Shown piece after piece: positions 27,939 to 42,500 of a stretch of 64,000 nt of DNA. Source of the stretch: Micromussa lordhowensis (lineage: Eukaryota; Cnidaria; Anthozoa; Scleractinia; Lobophylliidae); the NCBI GenBank assembly GCA_964020085.1, contig CAXHUQ010000504.1, forward strand, positions 84,001-148,000, read 5' to 3'. A program made the position numbers and the translations under genes. The number at the start of each line of letters is the position of its first letter. Positions within the stretch are counted from its first letter, which is position 1. The notes beneath the pieces are model-generated. The model saw only the letters and a list, made by a program, of their open reading frames with translations, had not been told where the DNA came from and made no database searches.

Positions 27939-30900
27939 CTAATACCACCAGAGCACTCCCGGGGTCGGTCCGGGTCCAAATGCGAAGTATCGGAGCTGCG
28001 CAAAATCTCGCACTATGCTAATCAGCCCGGCAGATCCCCAGGCGTGGCCGGCTGGCTCCCTAGTTAGCCGAGCTTGACGCGTGTCGCAACTTGGCAAACT
28101 AATGGCACCAAAGCACTCCTGGGGTCGGTCCGGGTCCACATGCAAAGTTTCGGAGCTGCGCGAAATCTCGCACTATGCTAACCAGCCCGTTTGCTAATTA
28201 GCCCAACTTTGCGCGCGTCGCAACTTTGCAAACTAATACCACCAAAGCACTCCCGGGGTCGGTCCAGGTCCAAATGCGAAGTATCGGAGCTGCGCAAAAT
28301 CTCGCACTATGCTAATCAGCCCGGCAGATCCGCAGGCGTGGCCGGCTGGCTCCCTAGTTAGCCGAGCTTGACGCGTGTCGCAACTTGGCAAACTAATGGC
28401 ACCAAAGCACTCCTGGGGTTGGTCCGGGTCCACATGCAAAGTTTTGGAGCTGCGCAAAATCTCGCACTATGCTAACCAGGCCGTTTGCTAATTAGCCCAA
28501 CTTTGCGTGCGTCGCAACTTTGCAAACTAATACCACCAAAGCACTCCCGGGGTCGGTCCGGGTCCAAATGCGAAGTATCGGAGCTGCGCAAAATCTCGCA
28601 CTATGCTAATCAACCCGGAAGATCCCCAGGCGTGGCCGGCTGGCTCCCTAGTTAGCCGAGCTTGACGCGTGTCGCAACTTGGCAAACTAATGGCACCAAA
28701 GCACTCCTGGGGTCGGTCCGGGTCCACATGCAAAGTTTCGGAGCTGCGCGAAATCTCGCACTATGCTAACCAGCCCGTTTGCTAATTAGCCCAACTTTGC
28801 GTGCGTCGCAACTTTGCAAACTAATACCACCAAAGCACTCCCGGGGTCGGTCCGGGTCCAAATGCGAAGTATCGGAGCTGCGCAAAATCTCGCACTATGC
28901 TAATCAGCCCGGCAGATCCCCAGGCGTGGCCGGCTGGCTCCCTAGTTAGCCGAGCTTGACGCGTGTCGCAACTTGGCAAACTAATGGCACCAAAGCACTC
29001 CTGGGGTCGGTCCGGGTCCACATGCAAAGTTTCGGAGCTGCGCGAAATCTCGCACTATGCTAACCAGCCCGTTTGCTAATTAGCCCAACTTTGCGCGCGT
29101 CGCAACTTTGCAAACTAATACCACCAAAGCACTCCCGGGGTCGGTCCGGGTCCAAATGCGAAGTATCGGAGCTGCGCAAAATCTCGCACTATGCTAATCA
29201 GCCCGGCAGATCCCCAGGCGTGGCCGGCTGGCTCCCTAGTTAGCCGAGCTTGACGCGTGTCGCAACTTGGCAAACTAATGGCACCAAAGCACTCCTGGGG
29301 TCGGTCCGGGTCCACATGCAAAGTTTCGGAGCTGCGCGAAATCTCGCACTATGCTAACCAGCCCATTTGCTAATTAGCCCAACTTTGTGCGCGTCGCAAC
29401 TTTGCAAACTAATACCACCAAAGCACTCCCGGGGTCGGTCCGGGTCCAAATGCGAAGTATCGGAGCTGCGCAAAATCTCGCACTATGCTAATCAGCCCGG
29501 CAGATCCCCAGGCGTGGCCGGCTGGCTCCCTAGTTAGCCGAGCTTGACGCGTGTCGCAACTTGGCAAACTAATGGCACCAAAGCACTCCTGGGGTCGGTC
29601 CGGGTCCACATGCAAAGTTTCGGAGCTGCGCGAAATCTCGCACTATGCTAACCAGCCCGTTTGCTAATTAGCCCAACTTTGCGCGCGTCGCAACTTTGCA
29701 AACTAATACCACCAAAGCACTCCCGGGGTCGGTCCAGGTCCAAATGCGAAGTATCGGAGCTGCGCAAAATCTCGCACTATGCTAATCAGCCCGGCAGATC
29801 CGCAGGCGTGGCCGGCTGGCTCCCTAGTTAGCCGAGCTTGACGCGTGTCGCAACTTGGCAAACTAATGGCACCAAAGCACTCCTGGGGTTGGTCCGGGTC
29901 CACATGCAAAGTTTTGGAGCTGCGCAAAATCTCGCACTATGCTAACCAGGCCGTTTGCTAATTAGCCCAACTTTGCGTGCGTCGCAACTTTGCAAACTAA
30001 TACCACCAAAGCACTCCCGGGGTCGGTCCGGGTCCAAATGCGAAGTATCGGAGCTGCGCAAAATCTCGCACTATGCTAATCAACCCGGCAGATCCCCAGG
30101 CGTGGCCGGCTGGCTCCCTAGTTAGCCGAGCTTGACGCGTGTCGCAACTTGGCAAACTAATGGCACCAAAGCACTCCTGGGGTCGGTCCGGGTCCACATG
30201 CAAAGTTTCGGAGCTGCGCGAAATCTCGCACTATGCTAACCAGCCCGTTTGCTAATTAGCCCAACTTTGCGTGCGTCGCAACTTTGCAAACTAATACCAC
30301 CAAAGCACTCCCGGGGTCGGTCCGGGTCCAAATGCGAAGTATCGGAGCTGCGCAAAATCTCGCACTATGCTAATCAGCCCGGCAGATCCCCAGGCGTGGC
30401 CGGCTGGCTCCCTAGTTAGCCGAGCTTGACGCGTGTCGCAACTTGGCAAACTAATGGCACCAAAGCACTCCTGGGGTCGGTCCGGGTCCACATGCAAAGT
30501 TTCGGAGCTGCGCGAAATCTCGCACTATGCTAACCAGCCCGTTTGCTAATTAGCCCAACTTTGCGCGCGTCGCAACTTTGCAAACTAATACCACCAAAGC
30601 ACTCCCGGGGTCGGTCCGGGTCCAAATGCGAAGTATCGGAGCTGCGCAAAATCTCGCACTATGCTAATCAGCCCGGCAGATCCCCAGGCGTGGCCGGCTG
30701 GCTCCCTAGTTAGCCGAGCTTGACGCGTGTCGCAACTTGGCAAACTAATGGCACCAAAGCACTCCTGGGGTCGGTCCGGGTCCACATGCAAAGTTTCGGA
30801 GCTGCGCGAAATCTCGCACTATGCTAACCAGCCCGTTTGCTAATTAGCCCAACTTTGCGCGCGTCGCAACTTTGCAAACTAATACCACCAAAGCACTCCC

Positions 30901-33900
30901 GGGGTCGGTCCGGGTCCAAATGCGAAGTATCGGAGCTGCGCAAAATCTCGCACTATGCTAATCAGCCCGGCAGATCCCCAGGCGTGGCCGGCTGGCTCCC
31001 TAGTTAGCCGAGCTTGACGCGTGTCGCAACTTGGCAAACTAATGGCACCAAAGCACTCCTGGGGTCGGTCCGGGTCCACATGCAAAGTTTCGGAGCTGCG
31101 CGAAATCTCGCACTATGCTAACCAGCCCGTTTGCTAATTAGCCCAACTTTGCGCGCGTCGCAACTTTGCAAACTAATACCACCAAAGCACTCCCGGGGTC
31201 GGTCCAGGTCCAAATGCGAAGTATCGGAGCTGCGCAAAATCTCGCACTATGCTAATCAGCCCGGCAGATCCGCAGGCGTGGCCGGCTGGCTCCCTAGTTA
31301 GCCGAGCTTGACGCGTGTCGCAACTTGGCAAACTAATGGCACCAAACCACTCCCGGGGTCGGTCCGGGTCCACATGCAAAGTTTCGGAGCTGCGCGAAAT
31401 CTCGCACTATGCTAACCAGCCCGTTTGCTAATTAGCCCAACTTTGCGCGCGTCGCAACTTTGCAAACTAATACCACCAGAGCACTCCCGGGGTCGGTCCG
31501 GGTCCAAATGCGAAGTATCGGAGCTGAGCAAAATCTCGCACTATGCTAATCAGCCCGGCAGATCCCCAGGCGTGGCCGGCTGGCTCCCTAGTTAGCCGAG
31601 CTTGACGCGTGTCGCAACTTGGCAAACTAATGGCACCAAAGCACTCCTGGGGTCGGTCCGGGTCCACATGCAAAGTTTCGGAGCTGCGCGAAATCTCGCA
31701 CTATGCTAACCAGCCCGTTTGCTAATTAGCCCAACTTTGCGCGCGTCGCAACTTTGCAAACTAATACCACCAAAGCACTCCCGGGGTCGGTCCGGGTCCA
31801 AATGCGAAGTATCGGAGCTGCGCAAAATCTCGCACTATGCTAATCAGCCCGGCAGATCCCCAGGCGTGGCCGGCTGGCTCCCTAGTTAGCCGAGCTTGAC
31901 GCGTGTCGCAACTTGGCAAACTAATGGCACCAAAGCACTCCTGGGGTCGGTCCGGGTCCACATGCAAAGTTTCGGAGCTGCGCGAAATCTCGCACTATGC
32001 TAACCAGCCCGTTTGCTAATTAGCCCAACTTTGCGCGCGTCGCAACTTTGCAAACTAATACCACCAAAGCACTCCCGGGGTCGGTCCAGGTCCAAATGCG
32101 AAGTATCGGAGCTGCGCAAAATCTCGCACTATGCTAATCAGCCCGGCAGATCCGCAGGCGTGGCCGGCTGGCTCCCTAGTTAGCCGAGCTTGACGCGTGT
32201 CGCAACTTGGCAAACTAATGGCACCAAACCACTCCTGGGGTCGGTCCGGGTCCACATGCAAAGTTTCGGAGCTGCGCGAAATCTCGCACTATGCTAACCA
32301 GCCCGTTTGCTAATTAGCCCAACTTTGCGCGCGTCGCAACTTTGCAAACTAATACCACCAGAGCACTCCCGGGGTCGGTCCGGGTCCAAATGCGAAGTAT
32401 CGGAGCTGAGCAAAATCTCGCACTATGCTAATCAGCCCGGCAGATCCCCAGGCGTGGCCGGCTGGCTCCCTAGTTAGCCGAGCTTGACGCGTGTCGCAAC
32501 TTGGCAAACTAATGGCACCAAAGCACTCCTGGGGTCGGTCCGGGTCCACATGCAAAGTTTCGGAGCTGCGCGAAATCTCGCACTATGCTAACCAGCCCGT
32601 TTGCTAATTAGCCCAACTTTGCGCGCGTCGCAACTTTGCAAACTAATACCACCAAAGCACTCCCGGGGTCGGTCCAGGTCCAAATGCGAAGTATCGGAGC
32701 TGCGCAAAATCTCGCACTATGCTAATCAGCCCGGCAGATCCGCAGGCGTGGCCGGCTGGCTCCCTAGTTAGCCGAGCTTGACGCGTGTCGCAACTTGGCA
32801 AACTAATGGCACCAAACCACTCCCGGGGTCGGTCCGGGTCCACATGCAAAGTTTCGGAGCTGCGCGAAATCTCGCACTATGCTAACCAGCCCGTTTGCTA
32901 ATTAGCCCAACTTTGCGCGCGTCGCAACTTTGCAAACTAATACCACCAGAGCACTCCCGGGGTCGGTCCGGGTCCAAATGCGAAGTATCGGAGCTGCGCA
33001 AAATCTCGCACTATGCTAATCAGCCCGGCAGATCCGCAGGCGTGGCCGGCTGGCTCCCTAGTTAGCCGAGCTTGACGCGTGTCGCAACTTGGCAAACTAA
33101 TGGCACCAAACCACTCCCGGGGTCGGTCCGGGTCCACATGCAAAGTTTCGGAGCTGCGCGAAATCTCGCACTATGCTAACCAGCCCGTTTGCTAATTAGC
33201 CCAACTTTGCGCGCGTCGCAACTTTGCAAACTAATACCACCAGAGCACTCCCGGGGTCGGTCCGGGTCCAAATGCGAAGTATCGGAGCTGAGCAAAATCT
33301 CGCACTATGCTAATCAGCCCGGCAGATCCCCAGGCGTGGCCGGCTGGCTCCCTAGTTAGCCGAGCTTGACGCGTGTCGCAACTTGGCAAACTAATGGCAC
33401 CAAAGCACTCCTGGGGTCGGTCCGGGTCCACATGCAAAGTTTCGGAGCTGCGCGAAATCTCGCACTATGCTAACCAGCCCGTTTGCTAATTAGCCCAACT
33501 TTGCGCGCGTCGCAACTTTGCAAACTAATACCACCAAAGCACTCCCGGGGTCGGTCCAGGTCCAAATGCGAAGTATCGGAGCTGCGCAAAATCTCGCACT
33601 ATGCTAATCAGCCCGGCAGATCCCCAGGCGTGGCCGGCTGGCTCCCTAGTTAGCCGAGCTTGACGCGTGTCGCAACTTGGCAAACTAATGGCACCAAAGC
33701 TATCCTGGGGTCGTTCCGGGTCCACATGCAAAGTTTCGGAGCTGCGCGAAATCTCGCACTATGCTAACCAGCCCGTTTGCTAATTAGCCCAACTTTGCGC
33801 GCGTCGCAACTTTGCAAACTAATACCACCAGAGCACTCCCGGGGTCGGTCCGGGTCCAAATGCGAAGTATCGGAGCTGCGCAAAATCTCGCACTATGCTA

Positions 33901-36900
33901 ATCAGCCCGGCAGATCCCCAGGCGTGGCCGGCTGGCTCCCTAGTTAGCCGAGCTTGACGTGTGTCGCAACTTGGCAAACTAATGGCACCAAAGCACTCCT
34001 GGGGTCGGTCCGGGTCCACATGCAAAGTTTCGGAGCTGCGCGAAATCTCGCACTATGCTAACCAGCCCGTTTGCTAATTAGCCCAACTTTGCGCGCGTCG
34101 CAACTTTGCAAACTAATACCACCAGAGCACTCCCGGGGTCGGTCCGGGTCGAAATGCGAAGTATCGGAGCTGCGCAAAATCTCGCACTATGCTAATCAGC
34201 CCGGCAGATCCCCAGGCGTGGCCGGCTGGCTCCCTAGTTAGCCGAGCTTGACGCGTGTCGCAACTTGGCAAACTAATGGCACCAAAGCACTCCTGGGGTC
34301 GGTCCGGGTCCACATGCAAAGTTTCGGAGCTGCGCGAAATCTCGCACTATGCTAACCAGCCCGTTTGCTAATTAGCCCAACTTTGCGCGCGTCGCAACTT
34401 TGCAAACTAATACCACCAAAGCACTCCCGGGGTCGGTCCAGGTCCAAATGCGAAGTATCGGAGCTGCGCAAAATCTCGCACTATGCTAATCAGCCCGGCA
34501 GATCCGCAGGCGAGGCCGGCTGGCTCCCTAGTTAGCCGAGCTTGACGCGTGTCGCAACTTGGCAAACTAATGGCACCAAAGCACTCCTGGGGTCGGTCCG
34601 GGTCCACATGCAAAGTTTCGGAGCTGCGCGAAATCTCGCACTATGCTAACCAGCCCGTTTGCTAATTAGCCCAACTTTGCGCGCGTCGCAACTTTGCAAA
34701 CTAATACCACCAAAGCACTCCCGGGGTCGGTCCGGGTCCAAATGCGAAGTATCGGAGCTGCGCAAAATCTCGCACTATGCTAATCAGCCCGGCAGATCCC
34801 CAGGCGTGGCCGGCTGGCTCCCTAGTTAGCCGAGCTTGACGCGTGTCGCAACTTGGCAAACTAATGGCACCAAAGCACTCCTGGGGTCGGTCCGGGTCCA
34901 CATGCAAAGTTTCGGAGCTGCGCGAAATCTCGCACTATGCTAACCAGCCCGTTTGCTAATTAGCCCAACTTTGCGCGCGTCGCAACTTTGCAAACTAATA
35001 CCACCAAAGCACTCCCGGGGTCGGTCCAGGTCCAAATGCGAAGTATCGGAGCTGCGCAAAATCTCGCACTATGCTAATCAGCCCGGCAGATCCGCAGGCG
35101 TGGCCGGCTGGCTCCCTAGTTAGCCGAGCTTGACGCGTGTCGCAACTTGGCAAACTAATGGCACCAAACCACTCCTGGGGTCGGTCCGGGTCCACATGCA
35201 AAGTTTCGGAGCTGCGCGAAATCTCGCACTATGCTAACCAGCCCGTTTGCTAATTAGCCCAACTTTGCGCGCGTCGCAACTTTGCAAACTAATACCACCA
35301 GAGCACTCCCGGGGTCGGTCCGGGTCCAAATGCGAAGTATCGGAGCTGAGCAAAATCTCGCACTATGCTAATCAGCCCGGCAGATCCCCAGGCGTGGCCG
35401 GCTGGCTCCCTAGTTAGCCGAGCTTGACGCGTGTCGCAACTTGGCAAACTAATGGCACCAAAGCACTCCTGGGGTCGGTCCGGGTCCACATGCAAAGTTT
35501 CGGAGCTGCGCGAAATCTCGCACTATGCTAACCAGCCCGTTTGCTAATTAGCCCAACTTTGCGCGCGTCGCAACTTTGCAAACTAATACCACCAAAGCAC
35601 TCCCGGGGTCGGTCCAGGTCCAAATGCGAAGTATCGGAGCTGCGCAAAATCTCGCACTATGCTAATCAGCCCGGCAGATCCGCAGGCGTGGCCGGCTGGC
35701 TCCCTAGTTAGCCGAGCTTGACGCGTGTCGCAACTTGGCAAACTAATGGCACCAAACCACTCCTGGGGTCGGTCCGGGTCCACATGCAAAGTTTCGGAGC
35801 TGCGCGAAATCTCGCACTATGCTAACCAGCCCGTTTGCTAATTAGCCCAACTTTGCGCGCGTCGCAACTTTGCAAACTAATACCACCAGAGCACTCCCGG
35901 GGTCGGTCCGGGTCCAAATGCGAAGTATCGGAGCTGCGCAAAATCTCGCACTATGCTAATCAGCCCGGCAGATCCCCAGGCGTGGCCGGCTGGCTCCCTA
36001 GTTAGCCGAGCTTGACGCGTGTCGCAACTTGGCAAACTAATGGCACCAAAGCACTCCTGGGGTCGGTCCGGGTCCACATGCAAAGTTTCGGAGCTGCGCG
36101 AAATCTCGCACTATGCTAACCAGCCCGTTTGCTAATTAGCCCAACTTTGCGCGCGTCGCAACTTTGCAAACTAATACCACCAAAGCACTCCCGGGGTCGG
36201 TCCAGGTCCAAATGCGAAGTATCGGAGCTGCGCAAAATCTCGCACTATGCTAATCAGCCCGGCAGATCCGCAGGCGTGGCCGGCTGGCTCCCTAGTTAGC
36301 CGAGCTTGACGCGTGTCGCAACTTGGCAAACTAATGGCACCAAACCACTCCTGGGGTCGGTCCGGGTCCACATGCAAAGTTTCGGAGCTGCGCGAAATCT
36401 CGCACTATGCTAACCAGCCCGTTTGCTAATTAGCCCAACTTTGCGCGCGTCGCAACTTTGCAAACTAATACCACCAGAGCACTCCCGGGGTCGGTCCGGG
36501 TCCAAATGCGAAGTATCGGAGCTGAGCAAAATCTCGCACTATGCTAATCAGCCCGGCAGATCCCCAGGCGTGGCCGGCTGGCTCCCTAGTTAGCCGAGCT
36601 TGACGCGTGTCGCAACTTGGCAAACTAATGGCACCAAAGCACTCCTGGGGTCGGTCCGGGTCCACATGCAAAGTTTCGGAGCTGCGCGAAATCTCGCACT
36701 ATGCTAACCAGCCCGTTTGCTAATTAGCCCAACTTTGCGCGCGTCGCAACTTTGCAAACTAATACCACCAAAGCACTCCCGGGGTCGGTCCAGGTCCAAA
36801 TGCGAAGTATCGGAGCTGCGCAAAATCTCGCACTATGCTAATCAGCCCGGCAGATCCGCAGGCGTGGCCGGCTCGCTCCCTAGTTAGCCGAGCTTGACGC

Positions 36901-38388
36901 GTGTCGCAACTTGGCAAACTAATGGCACCAAACCACTCCTGGGGTCGGTCCGGGTCCACATGCAAAGTTTCGGAGCTGCGCGAAATCTCGCACTATGCTA
37001 ACCAGCCCGTTTGCTAATTAGCCCAACTTTGCGCGCGTCGCAACTTTGCAAACTAATACCACCAGAGCACTCCCGGGGTCGGTCCGGGTCCAAATGCGAA
37101 GTATCGGAGCTGCGCAAAATCTCGCACTATGCTAATCAGCCCGGCAGATCCCCAGGCGTGGCCGGCTGGCTCCCTAGTTAGCCGAGCTTGACGCGTGTCG
37201 CAACTTGGCAAACTAATGGCACCAAAGCACTCCTGGGGTCGGTCCGGGTCCAAATGCGAAGTATCGGAGCTGCGCAAAATCTCGCACTATGCTAATCAGC
37301 CCGGCAGATCCCCAGGCGTGGCCGGCTGACTCCCTAGTTAGCCGAGCTTGACGCGTGTCGCAACTTGGCAAACTAATGGCACCAAAGCACTCCTGGGGTC
37401 GGTCCGGGTCCACATGCAAAGTTTCGGAGCTGCGCGAAATCTCACACTATGCTAACCAGCCCGTTTGCTAATTAGCCCAACTTTGCGCGCGTCGCAACTT
37501 TGCAAACTAATACCACCAAAGCACTCCCGGGGTCGGTCCAGGTCCAAATGCGAAGTATCGGAGCTGCGCAAAATCTCGCACTATGCTAATCAGCCCGGCA
37601 GATCCGCAGGCGTGGCCGGCTGGCTCCCTAGTTAGCCGAGCTTGACGCGTGTCGCAACTTGGCAAACTAATGGCACCAAAGCACTCCTGGGGTCGGTCCG
37701 GGTCCACATGCAAAGTTTCGGAGCTGCGCGAAATCTCGCACTATGCTAACCAGCCCATTTGCTAATTAGCCCAACTTTGCGCGCGTCGCAACTTTGCAAA
37801 CTAATACCACCAAAGCACTCCCGGGGTCGGTCCGGGTCCAAATGCGAAGTATCGGAGCTGCGCAAAATCTCGCACTATGCTAATCAGCCCGGCAGATCCC
37901 CAGGCGTGGCCGGCTGGCTCCCTAGTTAGCCGAGCTTGACGCGTGTCGCAACTTGGCAAACTAATGGCACCAAAGCACTCCTGGGGTCGGTCCGGGTCCA
38001 CATGCAAAGTTTCGGAGCTGCGCGAAATCTCGCACTATGCTAACCAGCCCGTTGGCTAATTAGCCCAACTTTGCGCGCGTCGCAACTTTGCAAACTAATA
38101 CCACCAAAGCACTCCCGGGGTCGGTCCGGGTCCAAATGCGAAGTATCGGAGCTGCGCAAAATCTCGCACTATGCTAATCAGCCCGGCAGATCCCCAGGCG
38201 TGGCCGGCTGGCTCCCTAGTTAGCCGAGCTTGACGCGTGTCGCAACTTGGCAAACTAATGGCACCAAAGCTATCCTGGGGTCGGTCCGGGTCCACATGCA
38301 AAGTTTCGGAGCTGCGCGAAATCTCGCACTATGCTAACCAGCCCGTTTGCTAATTAGCCCAACTTTGCGCGCGTCGCAACTTTGCAAA
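27939..38388. repeat. Right copy of the 10.9-kb tandem duplication, shortened by 428 bp
   Basis: It carries the same marker series as 17061-27938. The offset is 10878 bp at first, 10584 bp after one plain 294-bp unit is lost between about 30000 and 31173, and 10450 bp after one 134-bp B half is lost at the irregular unit 37053-37506. The junction unit (27939 and 38389) ends both copies, as expected for a direct tandem duplication by unequal exchange. Confidence 0.87.
37053..37506. repeat. Irregular 454-bp A-A-B unit formed by loss of one B half
   Basis: The corresponding place in the left copy (26469-27056) is a normal A-B-A-B of 588 bp. Here it is A-A-B, 134 bp shorter. The second half starts as B (ggcacc and ctcctgg) and becomes A at aatgcgaag, so the switch lies within the shared gggtcggtccgggtcc, about 37235-37253. 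The downstream markers ctgactccc and ctcacac are kept. Confidence 0.88.
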
Positions 38389-39564
38389 CTAATACCACCA
38401 GAGCACTCCCGGGGTCGGTCCGGGTCCAAATGCGAAGTATCGGAGCTGCGCAAAATCTCGCACTATGCTAATCAGCCCGGCAGATCCCCAGGCGTGGCCG
38501 GCTGGCTCCCTAGTTAGCCGAGCTTGACGCGTGTCGCAACTTGGCAAACTAATGGCACCAAAGCACTCCTGGGGTCGGTCCGGGTCCACATGCAAAGTTT
38601 CGGAGCTGCGCGAAATCTCGCACTATGCTAACCAGCCCGTTTGCTAATTAGCCCAACTTTGCGCGCGTCGCAACTTTGCAAACTAATACCACCAGAGCAC
38701 TCCCGGGGTCGGTCCGGGTCCAAATGCGAAGTATCGGAGCTGCGCAAAATCTCGCACTATGCTAATCAGCCCGGCAGATCCCCAGGCGTGGCCGGCTGGC
38801 TCCCTAGTTAGCCGAGCTTGACGCGTGTCGCAACTTGGCAAACTAATGGCACCAAAGCACTCCTGGGGTCGGTCCGGGTCCACATGCAAAGTTTCGGAGC
38901 TGCGCGAAATCTCGCACTATGCTAACCAGCCCGTTGGCTAATTAGCCCAACTTTGCGCGCGTCGCAACTTTGCAAACTAATACCACCAAAGCACTCCCGG
39001 GGTCGGTCCGGGTCCAAATGCGAAGTATCGGAGCTGCGCAAAATCTCGCACTATGCTAATCAGCCCGGCAGATCCCCAGGCGTGGCCGGCTGGCTCCCTA
39101 GTTAGCCGAGCTTGACGCGTGTCGCAACTTGGCAAACTAATGGCACCAAAGCTATCCTGGGGTCGGTCCGGGTCCACATGCAAAGTTTCGGAGCTGCGCG
39201 AAATCTCGCACTATGCTAACCAGCCCGTTTGCTAATTAGCCCAACTTTGCGCGCGTCGCAACTTTGCAAACTAATACCACCAAAGCACTCCCGGGGTCGG
39301 TCCAGGTCCAAATGCGAAGTATCGGAGCTGCGCAAAATCTCGCACTATGCTAATCAGCCCGGCAGATCCGCAGGCGTGGCCGGCTGGCTCCCTAGTTAGC
39401 CGAGCTTGACGCGTGTCGCAACTTGGCAAACTAATGGCACCAAACCACTCCCGGGGTCGGTCCGGGTCCACATGCAAAGTTTCGGAGCTGCGCGAAATCT
39501 CGCACTATGCTAACCAGCCCGTTTGCTAATTAGCCCAACTTTGCGCGCGTCGCAACTTTGCAAA

Positions 39565-42500
39565 CTAATACCACCAGAGCACTCCCGGGGTCGGTCCGGG
39601 TCCAAATGCGAAGTATCGGAGCTGAGCAAAATCTCGCACTATGCTAATCAGCCCGGCAGATCCCCAGGCGTGGCCGGCTGGCTCCCTAGTTAGCCGAGCT
39701 TGACGCGTGTCGCAACTTGGCAAACTAATGGCACCAAAGCACTCCTGGGGTCGGTCCGGGTCCACATGCAAAGTTTCGGAGCTGCGCGAAATCTCGCACT
39801 ATGCTAACCAGCCCGTTTGCTAATTAGCCCAACTTTGCGCGCGTCGCAACTTTGCAAACTAATACCACCAAAGCACTCCCGGGGTCGGTCCGGGTCCAAA
39901 TGCGAAGTATCGGAGCTGCGCAAAATCTCGCACTATGCTAATCAGCCCGGCAGATCCCCAGGCGTGGCCGGCTGGCTCCCTAGTTAGCCGAGCTTGACGC
40001 GTGTCGCAACTTGGCAAACTAATGGCACCAAAGCACTCCTGGGGTCGGTCCGGGTCCACATGCAAAGTTTCGGAGCTGCGCGAAATCTCGCACTATGCTA
40101 ACCAGCCCGTTTGCTAATTAGCCCAACTTTGCGCGCGTCGCAACTTTGCAAACTAATACCACCAAAGCACTCCCGGGGTCGGTCCAGGTCCAAATGCGAA
40201 GTATCGGAGCTGCGCAAAATCTCGCACTATGCTAATCAGCCCGGCAGATCCGCAGGCGTGGCCGGCTGGCTCCCTAGTTAGCCGAGCTTGACGCGTGTCG
40301 CAACTTGGCAAACTAATGGCACCAAACCACTCCCGGGGTCGGTCCGGGTCCACATGCAAAGTTTCGGAGCTGCGCGAAATCTCGCACTATGCTAACCAGC
40401 CCGTTTGCTAATTAGCCCAACTTTGCGCGCGTCGCAACTTTGCAAACTAATACCACCAGAGCACTCCCGGGGTCGGTCCGGGTCCAAATGCGAAGTATCG
40501 GAGCTGAGCAAAATCTCGCACTATGCTAATCAGCCCGGCAGATCCCCAGGCGTGGCCGGCTGGCTCCCTAGTTAGCCGAGCTTGACGCGTGTCGCAACTT
40601 GGCAAACTAATGGCACCAAAGCACTCCTGGGGTCGGTCCGGGTCCACATGCAAAGTTTCGGAGCTGCGCGAAATCTCGCACTATGCTAACCAGCCCGTTT
40701 GCTAATTAGCCCAACTTTGCGCGCGTCGCAACTTTGCAAACTAATACCACCAAAGCACTCCCGGGGTCGGTCCAGGTCCAAATGCGAAGTATCGGAGCTG
40801 CGCAAAATCTCGCACTATGCTAATCAGCCCGGCAGATCCCCAGGCGTGGCCGGCTGGCTCCCTAGTTAGCCGAGCTTGACGCGTGTCGCAACTTGGCAAA
40901 CTAATGGCACCAAAGCTATCCTGGGGTCGTTCCGGGTCCACATGCAAAGTTTCGGAGCTGCGCGAAATCTCGCACTATGCTAACCAGCCCGTTTGCTAAT
41001 TAGCCCAACTTTGCGCGCGTCGCAACTTTGCAAACTAATACCACCAGAGCACTCCCGGGGTCGGTCCGGGTCCAAATGCGAAGTATCGGAGCTGCGCAAA
41101 ATCTCGCACTATGCTAATCAGCCCGGCAGATCCCCAGGCGTGGCCGGCTGGCTCCCTAGTTAGCCGAGCTTGACGTGTGTCGCAACTTGGCAAACTAATG
41201 GCACCAAAGCACTCCTGGGGTCGGTCCGGGTCCACATGCAAAGTTTCGGAGCTGCGCGAAATCTCGCACTATGCTAACCAGCCCGTTTGCTAATTAGCCC
41301 AACTTTGCGCGCGTCGCAACTTTGCAAACTAATACCACCAGAGCACTCCCGGGGTCGGTCCGGGTCGAAATGCGAAGTATCGGAGCTGCGCAAAATCTCG
41401 CACTATGCTAATCAGCCCGGCAGATCCCCAGGCGTGGCCGGCTGGCTCCCTAGTTAGCCGAGCTTGACGCGTGTCGCAACTTGGCAAACTAATGGCACCA
41501 AAGCACTCCTGGGGTCGGTCCGGGTCCACATGCAAAGTTTCGGAGCTGCGCGAAATCTCGCACTATGCTAACCAGCCCGTTTGCTAATTAGCCCAACTTT
41601 GCGCGCGTCGCAACTTTGCAAACTAATACCACCAAAGCACTCCCGGGGTCGGTCCAGGTCCAAATGCGAAGTATCGGAGCTGCGCAAAATCTCGCACTAT
41701 GCTAATCAGCCCGGCAGATCCGCAGGCGAGGCCGGCTGGCTCCCTAGTTAGCCGAGCTTGACGCGTGTCGCAACTTGGCAAACTAATGGCACCAAAGCAC
41801 TCCTGGGGTCGGTCCGGGTCCACATGCAAAGTTTCGGAGCTGCGCGAAATCTCGCACTATGCTAACCAGCCCGTTTGCTAATTAGCCCAACTTTGCGCGC
41901 GTCGCAACTTTGCAAACTAATACCACCAGAGCACTCCCGGGGTCGGTCCGGGTCCAAATGCGAAGTATCGGAGCTGAGCAAAATCTCGCACTATGCTAAT
42001 CAGCCCGGCAGATCCCCAGGCGTGGCCGGCTGGCTCCCTAGTTAGCCGAGCTTGACGCGTGTCGCAACTTGGCAAACTAATGGCACCAAAGCACTCCTGG
42101 GGTCGGTCCGGGTCCACATGCAAAGTTTCGGAGCTGCGCGAAATCTCGCACTATGCTAACCAGCCCGTTTGCTAATTAGCCCAACTTTGCGCGCGTCGCA
42201 ACTTTGCAAACTAATACCACCAAAGCACTCCCGGGGTCGGTCCGGGTCCAAATGCGAAGTATCGGAGCTGCGCAAAATCTCGCACTATGCTAATCAGCCC
42301 GGCAGATCCCCAGGCGTGGCCGGCTGGCTCCCTAGTTAGCCGAGCTTGACGCGTGTCGCAACTTGGCAAACTAATGGCACCAAAGCACTCCTGGGGTCGG
42401 TCCGGGTCCACATGCAAAGTTTCGGAGCTGCGCGAAATCTCGCACTATGCTAACCAGCCCGTTTGCTAATTAGCCCAACTTTGCGCGCGTCGCAACTTTG

